Shown in pieces: positions 1 through 5,188 of a stretch of DNA of 17,700 nucleotides. The position numbers were made by a program, and so were the translations under genes. This DNA comes from JBEKYH01 sp049511115 (lineage in GTDB: Bacteria > Planctomycetota > Phycisphaerae > Tepidisphaerales > Tepidisphaeraceae). Location of the stretch: NCBI GenBank assembly GCA_049511115.1, contig JBEKYH010000149.1, positions 1 to 17,700 on the forward strand, in the 5' to 3' direction. Every line of letters begins with the position of its first letter. Position 1 is the first letter of the stretch. Below the pieces are notes generated by a model that was not told the origin of the DNA, searched no databases, and worked only from the letters and a program-made list of their open reading frames with translations.

Positions 1-909
1 GGGCTGAAGAAATCCATCGACATCAACGACGAAGACCATCCCGTGGCCGGCCAGCTCATGGGAAGCGAGCCGGAGAATCTGGCCAAGGCGGCGGTGATTC
101 TCGCCGGCGCGGGGTATGACGTGATCGACCTGAACTTCGCCTGCCCGGTGAAGAAGATCAAGAACAAATCCCGCGGCGGCCACATGCTCGCGGACGTCGA
201 TCGCGCGCTGGCGATTTTGCAAAGCGTGCGCGACGCCGTCCCCGCGCGCCTTCCCACAACCGTGAGCCTGCGGCGAGCGTTTGACGATACCCCTGAGGCG
301 ACCGAGCGTTTTTTTAAAATCGCCGACGCGGCCTGGGAGACCGGCTACGCCGCCATTCGCGTGCACGGCCGGACCGTCGCGCAGAATTACACCGGCCGCG
401 CCGATTGGAGCGCCATCGCCGCCGTCAAACGCCGCTATCCTGATCGCACGATCCTCGGCAGCGGCGACGTTTTCACGGCGCACGACGCCGTGCGAATGCT
501 CCGCGAAACCGGCGTGGACATGGTCTGGATCGCGCGCGGCGCCATCGGCAACCCCTGGATTTTCTGCCATGCCGCCGCGATCCTCGCCGATCCCTCCGCC
601 GAACCTGCCGCCCCGACGATCTTCGAGCAGCGCGACGCCCTGGCCGAGCATTTCGCCCTGGCCATGCAAATTCACGGCGAAGAACTGGCCTCGCGGCGCA
701 TGCGCAAAATGGGAATCAAATACAGCCGCTTTCACCCCGAGGGCGCAATGGTGAAGCAGGCATTCATCGCCGTGCGCAGCCTCCGCGACTGGCGAGCGGC
801 CCTGGACTGCGGGTACACGACCGACGGCCCCGGCGTCTGGCCAAACCCGCAGGCCGCGGATGAGGTGAATGACGCCGCGGCATCGTGCGACGTGGTAGAG
901 GTGCGGTGA
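1..909 (+). CDS. dus: tRNA-dihydrouridine synthase (DusB-like), 5' end outside the window
   Basis: FMN enzyme that reduces specific uridines in tRNA to dihydrouridine. The frame is open from base 1, so the true start lies upstream and about 302 residues are present. Family motifs appear in order: QLMGSEPENLAKAA, IDLNFACPVKK with the catalytic-type Cys at codon 142-144, VHGRTVAQNYTGRADW, then LGSGDVFTAHDA and ARGAIGNPWIF, the FMN-phosphate half of the TIM barrel. A short helical C-terminal region follows (RRMRKMGIKYSRFHPEGA). Two departures from the usual consensus: LNFACP instead of LNMGCP, and TVSLR where the family normally has TVK(I/M)R, so the conserved FMN-contacting Lys is Ser (codon 265-267). 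Assignment to the Dus family is firm; the exact subfamily and target uridine cannot be read from the sequence. The gene is convergent with the next one, with a hairpin repeat between them. Confidence 0.93.
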   Translation, partial: GLKKSIDINDEDHPVAGQLMGSEPENLAKAAVILAGAGYDVIDLNFACPVKKIKNKSRGGHMLADVDRALAILQSVRDAVPARLPTTVSLRRAFDDTPEATERFFKIADAAWETGYAAIRVHGRTVAQNYTGRADWSAIAAVKRRYPDRTILGSGDVFTAHDAVRMLRETGVDMVWIARGAIGNPWIFCHAAAILADPSAEPAAPTIFEQRDALAEHFALAMQIHGEELASRRMRKMGIKYSRFHPEGAMVKQAFIAVRSLRDWRAALDCGYTTDGPGVWPNPQAADEVNDAAASCDVVEVR

Positions 910-916
910 TTCCTCA

Positions 917-1020
917 AGAGAATTGAACGCCGAGACTCAGAGACGCCGAGAAGACAAATCAGGGAGCCGAGTTTTCGCATTTTCTTCTCGGCGTCTTGGC
1001 GTCTTGGCGTTCAATTCGCT
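917..1020. repeat. Large imperfect inverted repeat between convergent genes
   Basis: Two 37-nt arms (917-953 and 984-1020) are reverse complements at 32 of 37 positions, separated by a 30-nt spacer. The arms carry the motif GAACGCCAAGACGCC / GGCGTCTTGGCGTTC. It sits between two gene 3' ends, so it could act as a bidirectional transcript end. A degenerate relative of the same motif occurs at 4618-4712, which suggests a dispersed repeat family rather than a dedicated terminator. There is no U-tract. Confidence 0.75.
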
Positions 1021-1029
1021 TTTCGCCGC

Positions 1030-1830
1030 TCACTCTTCGCTTCCAAAATCCTCATCCACATCCGACTTTTGCAGGTAGGTGAAAAAGCACATACGCTCGA
1101 CCTCATCGATAATCCCGCGCAATGAGAATAGCTTGAAAAACCAGGCCAGATCGCGATCGGTCGCGTCTTCCGGCGGCGCGGATTTGCGGCCCACCACGTC
1201 CGCGGCGGGAACGCCCATGACGTAATCGCACAGATGCAGGATGTTCATCTCGTCGGCCGTCTGGGTGGATAGCACATACAAGTGGTGCTGGCGGATCAAA
1301 TCGCGCAAATACCGCTCGGCCATCTTCACATTGAGTTCGTCCAGCGCCTTCAGATAGGCCAGCGTCTTGGGGTCCTGCTTCCAGGCGTTATTCTGCTTTT
1401 CCTCTTCGCGGTAGTCATTGAGAGCCACATCGAAATGGGCCTGGAGCCGCTTGTAAAACGAATCGACCTGCTTGCCTTCGAGCCAGCGGACGATCATCAC
1501 CTCGCCGGGGCGGCGGTGGATGTGGTAGTCGTTGGTGGTGAACTTTTTTGTTTTGGGAAACAGCAGCAATCCGGCCGCATCGTCGGCGGAGTCTGGGGGA
1601 AGGACCGGCCCCTCTCCGACCTTGGCTTTCTCCAGTTTTCCCATGCCCAGCTGAATCTCGCGGGCGATTTGCGCGTCCAGCCCAGGCACGAGTTTGGCCT
1701 CAAACTTGCGGCATCCCTCAAACACCGCGGCAAGCTGCGCATGCACGCGGAACCCGTCGGCCTGCTCCTGTGCCCGCTCGGCGGGTTCCAACTCGCGCTC
1801 GGGGCGTCCGTCATTTTCTTCGTCGAACAT
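1030..1830 (-). CDS. Uncharacterised protein, 266 aa
   Basis: I do not recognise a family. The protein is soluble and highly charged, with no signal peptide or membrane segment. The first ~25 residues are acidic and probably disordered. A helical segment around residues 28-70 is followed by a β-like stretch, HIHRRPGEVMIVRWLEGKQ (about residues 104-122). The C-terminal half is Lys/Glu/Tyr-rich and helical, with the sequence MAERYLRDLIRQHHLYVL, and ends in the acidic tail DVDEDFGSEE. No catalytic motif is evident. Codon use and composition match the neighbours and the frame is intact. The start is the first ATG; no Shine-Dalgarno precedes it. A TATCCT hexamer lies 10 nt upstream. It is divergent from the small gene at 1874 across a 43-nt gap. 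Confidence 0.8.
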   Translation of the reverse strand: MFDEENDGRPERELEPAERAQEQADGFRVHAQLAAVFEGCRKFEAKLVPGLDAQIAREIQLGMGKLEKAKVGEGPVLPPDSADDAAGLLLFPKTKKFTTNDYHIHRRPGEVMIVRWLEGKQVDSFYKRLQAHFDVALNDYREEEKQNNAWKQDPKTLAYLKALDELNVKMAERYLRDLIRQHHLYVLSTQTADEMNILHLCDYVMGVPAADVVGRKSAPPEDATDRDLAWFFKLFSLRGIIDEVERMCFFTYLQKSDVDEDFGSEE

Positions 1831-1840
1831 ATGCCAAGAG

Positions 1841-1864
1841 AGGATACCTCAATTTCGATACAAT
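1841..1864. promoter_or_regulatory. Compact divergent promoter, two -10-like hexamers
   Basis: The 43-nt gap between divergent genes holds TATCCT on the minus strand (1846 to 1841, 10 nt before the 1830 start) and TACAAT on the plus strand (1859-1864, 9 nt before the 1874 start). Neither gene has a Shine-Dalgarno, so very short or leaderless transcripts are likely. No clear -35 boxes are visible. Confidence 0.45.
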
Positions 1865-1873
1865 GCCCTCCCC

Positions 1874-2143
1874 ATGGGCACGCCCTCCCCTTTGCGCAAT
1901 CGCCTGGCCAAACCGCTCCCCGAGGAATGGCGCAAGCACCTCATCAGCCTCGGCGTCCCGAAGCGCAAATACATCGCCGTCTGCCGGGCGACGCTGGCGG
2001 ATGGCCGGGTGATCGAGCCGCTTATTATCGAGCAGGGATGGATCATCTCCAACAACCTGGCTCAGCTGGCGGGTCAGTTTGAACTGCGCATTGATTTCGA
2101 TCCGCGCACGATTGCGCAGTTGGAAGTGATTCAAGTGGCGTGA
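1874..2143 (+). CDS. Small uncharacterised protein, 89 aa
   Basis: I do not recognise the family. The frame is open further upstream, but the ATG at 1874 is chosen because everything before it is antisense to the divergent gene and reads as low-complexity Ser/Arg-rich shadow sequence. The product starts with a basic stretch (RNRLAKPLPEEWRKHL) and continues as a compact mixed fold with KRKYIAVCRATLADGRVIEPLIIEQGWIIS, ending FDPRTIAQLEVIQVA. The alternation of hydrophobic strands suggests a small β-rich domain. There are no cysteine pairs, membrane segments or catalytic signature. The TACAAT at 1859-1864 is the only promoter-like signal, and no Shine-Dalgarno is visible. Confidence 0.7.
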   Translation: MGTPSPLRNRLAKPLPEEWRKHLISLGVPKRKYIAVCRATLADGRVIEPLIIEQGWIISNNLAQLAGQFELRIDFDPRTIAQLEVIQVA

Positions 2144-2173
2144 ATATCGAGCGCAAATCGCATGGCCAGAAGG

Positions 2174-2214
2174 CCCCTCACCCCAGCCCTCTCCCCGAGT
2201 ACAGGGAGATGGAG
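2174..2214. repeat. CCCTCACCCC-type intergenic repeat with hairpin
   Basis: Contains CCCCTCACCCCAGCCCTC, then a hairpin with stem TCTCCC (2190-2195) and GGGAGA (2204-2209) around an 8-nt loop. Very similar CCCTCACCCCAACCCTCTCCC elements are scattered in many bacterial genomes (from memory, not searched). It sits between the 3' ends of two convergent genes and could serve as a weak transcript end. Confidence 0.5.
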
Positions 2215-2239
2215 ACGTTCGAAATTCGCGGCCTGCAAA

Positions 2240-2614
2240 TTACCCACCCGTGCGGCGAGGCACGCCCGTGCGGTTGACATCGGCGCCGAACGTCTGGTTA
2301 TGGCCGACCTGCTTGGTCTGGGTAAACGGCTGGGCGGATTTCTTGGCCGTCGTGTTGCCGGTGGCGTCGAGGACTTTGCCCAGGCTTTGCAAGTGCGGCT
2401 GGTTCAACCCTTCCTTGAGCTGCTTGAAACCCGCCGACTCCTTGCGCCCCCCCGAGGCGTCGGCGCCGGAGACTTTCTGCCCCACCATCGCGGCCGCCGC
2501 CTGCACGGCAAATGTCGTATCAATCAGCGGCACGCCGCCGACAGGTTTGGCCGGGGCCGGCCGCTTACGTTGTTCTGCCACTTCCGCCCGCTTGTTTCCT
2601 TTTGCCTTCGCCAT
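2240..2614 (-). CDS. Small basic uncharacterised protein, 124 aa
   Basis: The function is not recognisable. The N-terminal ~25 residues are Lys/Arg/Pro-rich (MAKAKGNKRAEVAEQRKR). A hydrophobic, alanine-rich segment follows: PLIDTTFAVQAAAAMVGQK (about residues 29-47). The rest is Lys/Gln/Gly/Thr-rich and probably disordered, ending RTGVPRRTGG. No cysteines and no membrane helix long enough to span are seen. A Shine-Dalgarno-like AAGGA sits 9 nt before the ATG and supports this start. It lies 61 nt downstream of the YmdB-like gene on the same strand and may be read from the same transcript. Nucleic-acid or surface-layer binding would be only a guess from its charge. Confidence 0.65.
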   Translation of the reverse strand: MAKAKGNKRAEVAEQRKRPAPAKPVGGVPLIDTTFAVQAAAAMVGQKVSGADASGGRKESAGFKQLKEGLNQPHLQSLGKVLDATGNTTAKKSAQPFTQTKQVGHNQTFGADVNRTGVPRRTGG

Positions 2615-2675
2615 GATTCGAGGTCCTTGCTGTTAGTCGTGTCGTTCTGATTCTATGCGAGATAACTGATTTCGT

Positions 2676-3524
2676 TCAATCTCCGCTGTTTTGGCCCGGG
2701 TTTTTGTCGTCCGCGTCGTAAGCCTGCTCGGCATTCTCGCCGCGCAGTTCGATCCGCTCCATGCTGATGGCGCGGCCCGTGGCCGGGTCGATCTCCGCCA
2801 GCGCCCCGCACATGCGCACATCGCCGGTGGCGATGTCGAAGGGCTGGGGCATGTTGGTCGTCATATGCTTGAGGACGCGATCCTTGCGCCGGCCAAGGAT
2901 TGAATCATACGGCCCGCACATACCCAAATCGGTGATTGCCGCGCTTCCTCCGGGCAACACCCGCGCGTCGGCCGTGGGGATATGCGTGTGCGTGCCAACG
3001 ATCATCGAGCAGCGGCCATCGAGCCAGTGACACATGCCCACTTTTTCGCTCGTCGCCTCGGCGTGCATGTCGCAGACCCACACCTTCACCGCCTTGGGGC
3101 TTTGATCCAGGATTCGGTCGGCCGTCGCAAATGGATCATCCGACGGCGTATTCATATAGATGCGCCCCAGCAGGCAAAAGACGCCCACCTGCACGCCGCC
3201 ATTGGTGGAGACGATAGTGAAAGGCCGCCCCGCCGCCGCCGCCGCGAGATTCGCCGGCCGCACGACGCGCTCGCTGGTCTGCAGGGTGGGAATGATGTCG
3301 GCCTTGCGATAAACATGGTCGCCCAGCGTCACCACATCCACGCCGTAGCTGCGGACCTTATTGAAAAGATTCTGCGTGATCCCGCTTCCGCCGGCGATAT
3401 TTTCCGCGTTGGCAATGACCAGATCAATAGCCTTTTCGCGCACCAACGCCGGCAATTTCTGATGCACAATCTGCCGGCCCGGCCGGCCGACGATATCGCC
3501 CAGACATAGGATGCGCAACGCCAT
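2676..3524 (-). CDS. ymdB: YmdB-family metallophosphoesterase (TIGR00282 type)
   Basis: Calcineurin-like two-metal phosphodiesterase; Bacillus YmdB cleaves 2',3'-cyclic nucleotides. The frame extends upstream, but the ATG at 3524 starts the conserved MALRILCLGDIVG motif; the extra 44 codons would be repeat sequence. The protein is 282 residues, close to the family length. Visible ligands are D10 (GDIVG), E41-N42 (ANAENIAGG), H70 (TLGDHVY), then a CDMHAE motif and GTHTHIPTAD with its two histidines, followed by the typical GGSAAITDLGMCGPYDSILG. Position 69 is Asp where Bacillus-type YmdB has Asn (GNH). No Shine-Dalgarno is present; a TATCCT hexamer ends 6 nt before the ATG. The last ~30 residues are charged and variable. 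Confidence 0.88.
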   Translation of the reverse strand: MALRILCLGDIVGRPGRQIVHQKLPALVREKAIDLVIANAENIAGGSGITQNLFNKVRSYGVDVVTLGDHVYRKADIIPTLQTSERVVRPANLAAAAAGRPFTIVSTNGGVQVGVFCLLGRIYMNTPSDDPFATADRILDQSPKAVKVWVCDMHAEATSEKVGMCHWLDGRCSMIVGTHTHIPTADARVLPGGSAAITDLGMCGPYDSILGRRKDRVLKHMTTNMPQPFDIATGDVRMCGALAEIDPATGRAISMERIELRGENAEQAYDADDKNPGQNSGD

Positions 3525-3530
3525 AATGGG

Positions 3531-3536
3531 AGGATA
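3531..3536 (-). promoter_or_regulatory. -10-like hexamer placed for leaderless ymdB mRNA
   Basis: TATCCT on the minus strand, followed by exactly 6 nt (CCCATT) and the ATG of the YmdB-like gene. There is no Shine-Dalgarno. This spacing matches three other genes in the window. Confidence 0.5.
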
Positions 3537-3580
3537 CAGGAAGCGGGGGTGCGGGGACAGGGAGGTTGTTGAAGATGACT

Positions 3581-3620
3581 GGGTGACAAGGTGACAAGGT
3601 GAGGGGGTGACAGGGTGACG
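3581..3620. repeat. Tandem octamer repeat, five units of GGGTGACA type
   Basis: Five consecutive 8-bp units: GGGTGACA, AGGTGACA, AGGTGAGG, GGGTGACA, GGGTGACG. It lies about 55 bp upstream of the YmdB-like start. Similar GGTGACA tracts occur as dispersed simple repeats in several bacterial groups (recollection). No protein frame is supported across it. Confidence 0.75.
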
Positions 3621-3637
3621 AGAGCGTTGGTTGACCT

Positions 3638-3760
3638 GTTGTCGCGTCCGCCCCAAAGGAATAGCTGCTGCGCACGCTTAATGTTGAAGCGGACTAGTAA
3701 TCGACCGGCGACGGTGATCCCGCCTGAAGCGCGACAACCGATCAGGCTGCTAAAGTCGCG
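3638..3760. other. Intergenic region with competing inverted repeats
   Basis: GTTGTCGCG (3638-3646) is perfectly complementary to CGCGACAAC (3730-3738). The inner CGCGAC (3730-3735) can instead pair with GTCGCG (3755-3760). A further pair, TCCGC (3647-3651) with GCGGA (3689-3693), nests inside the first. The two outer pairings exclude each other. This 3621-3766 stretch has no supported ORF. Chance matches are possible at this GC content. Confidence 0.3.
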
Positions 3761-3766
3761 AGAAAG

Positions 3767-4315
<549 letters not shown>

Positions 4316-4321
4316 TTCGTG

Positions 4322-4327
4322 AGAGTA
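4322..4327 (-). promoter_or_regulatory. -10-like hexamer, leaderless spacing
   Basis: TACTCT on the minus strand is followed by 6 nt (CACGAA) and then the ATG at 4315. It supports the short start of the reductase gene. Confidence 0.4.
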
Positions 4328-4402
4328 TCGCGCGATTGAATGTCCTCTTTTCTTGCCCGGCAATTCACACCGCGGACGGACCCCGCGCCGCTGGCGGGCG
4401 CC

Positions 4403-4558
4403 CTAATTCGCCTTTTTCCGCTTTGCTCTCTCCTCGGCGCATTTTTCGCAGAAATGCCCGGTCGTCATTTTCCCATCCGTAATATCCGTATAATGAACCC
4501 GGGCAGGCGCGCCGCAGACCTGACACTTCCGCCCGCGTTCTTTGACCGTCTGGGCCAT
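4403..4558 (-). CDS. 51-residue four-cysteine zinc-finger protein, McsA-like
   Basis: A small gene below usual length cut-offs. The product contains KCQVCGAPARVHYTDITDG (Cys12, Cys15) and HFCEKCAEERAK (Cys37, Cys40), two CxxC pairs separated by 21 residues. This is the layout of the first zinc-binding unit of McsA, the activator of the McsB arginine kinase, whose family motif is CxxCxxxPAxVHxTxIxxG...HLCExCA. The C-terminus is a Lys/Arg-rich tail (RAKRKKAN). The full-length McsA UVR domain is absent and no McsB is in the window, so the role is unknown; stress-related protein binding is inference. A TAATAT hexamer ends 6 nt before the ATG and there is no Shine-Dalgarno. It lies 87 nt upstream of the reductase gene on the same strand. 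Confidence 0.8.
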   Translation of the reverse strand: MAQTVKERGRKCQVCGAPARVHYTDITDGKMTTGHFCEKCAEERAKRKKAN

Positions 4559-4564
4559 TAGTGC

Positions 4565-4570
4565 ATATTA
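4565..4570 (-). promoter_or_regulatory. -10-like hexamer, leaderless spacing
   Basis: TAATAT on the minus strand is followed by GCACTA (6 nt) and the ATG of the zinc-finger gene. Confidence 0.45.
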
Positions 4571-4617
4571 CCAGATGGCAACCGCCAGCAATTAAAATAA
4601 ATGGATCAGGCGTGCGT

Positions 4618-4712
4618 GAATTTGAACGCCGCAGGAAGTGAAAAACCCGGCCGACTTGGGGTCGGAGCTGACGCCCTTCGTCTTCCTCGGCGTCTTGGTT
4701 TCTCGGCGTTCA
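4618..4712. repeat. Degenerate second copy of the GAACGCC hairpin repeat
   Basis: The left element TTGAACGCCGC (4622-4632) and right element CTCGGCGTCTTGGTTTCTCG (4686-4705) followed by GCGTTCA repeat the arm motifs of the 917-1020 element. The left arm looks shortened. A small hairpin CCGAC-TTGGG-GTCGG (4651-4665) lies between them. The whole element sits in the divergent gap upstream of gcvH. Confidence 0.5.
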
Positions 4713-4768
4713 TCCCTCTCCCGCCTGTCGCAAGCTTTGACCCAACTCGCCTTGACCATTCCAATCGC

Positions 4769-4774
4769 TATAAT
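4769..4774 (+). promoter_or_regulatory. Probable -10 box of gcvHP
   Basis: A perfect TATAAT, 33 nt before the gcvH ATG. The nearest TTGACC motifs (4752-4757 and 4737-4742) leave spacers of 11 and 26 nt, so neither is a good -35. The predicted leader of about 27 nt has no clear Shine-Dalgarno and no room for a glycine riboswitch. Confidence 0.5.
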
Positions 4775-4807
4775 CCCCCGCCTTGAAGTTTAACCGCTGG
4801 AATTTTT

Positions 4808-5188
4808 ATGACTCCTCCATCTGATCGCCGCTATCTGGCCACGCACGAATGGCACAAACTCGACGGCGAGCTTGTCGTCATCGGCATTACGCAGATTGCC
4901 GCGGATGAATTGACGGACATCACGTTTGTATCCCTGCCCAAAGTGGGCGAGGCGATTGCCGCACTTGGGCGATTTGGGGAGATTGAGTCGGTCAAAGCCA
5001 CCAACGACCTGTATAGCGGGGTGGCCGGATCGGTAGTGGAAGTGAATTCAGAGCTTACGGCCAATCCGGGGCTGGTGAATTCCGATCCGTACGGCAAGGG
5101 ATGGATGATCAAGATCAAACCCGCCAGTTTAGCCGGGCTTTATGAATTGCTGCCCGTCGAAGAATATCTGAAAAAAGTCGGTCACTGA
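4808..5188 (+). CDS. gcvH: Glycine cleavage system H protein
   Basis: Lipoyl carrier of the glycine cleavage system: it takes the aminomethyl group from the P protein and shuttles it to the T and L proteins. It is 126 residues, the normal length. RRYLATHEWHKLDGELVVIGIT is the family N-terminus, and the lipoylation site is in GEIESVKATNDLYSGVAG with Lys63 as the modified residue. The C-terminus has NSDPYGKGWMIKIKP, also conserved. Its stop codon (5186-5188) directly abuts the gcvP ATG, so the two should be translationally coupled. gcvT, usually upstream, is not here; a repeat and the divergent zinc-finger gene occupy that place. Confidence 0.97.
   Translation: MTPPSDRRYLATHEWHKLDGELVVIGITQIAADELTDITFVSLPKVGEAIAALGRFGEIESVKATNDLYSGVAGSVVEVNSELTANPGLVNSDPYGKGWMIKIKPASLAGLYELLPVEEYLKKVGH

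Noticed and set aside
3685..3720. Similarity to 16S rRNA (CTAGTAATCG and a nearby GGTGA)
   Set aside because: Only a 10-base exact match with discontinuous neighbours; no rRNA helices continue on either side.
4737..4757. TTGACC motifs as the -35 of gcvHP
   Set aside because: Spacers to the TATAAT are 26 and 11 nt, outside the workable range.
4775..4807. Glycine riboswitch upstream of gcvH
   Set aside because: The predicted leader is about 27 nt, too short, and no riboswitch core is seen.
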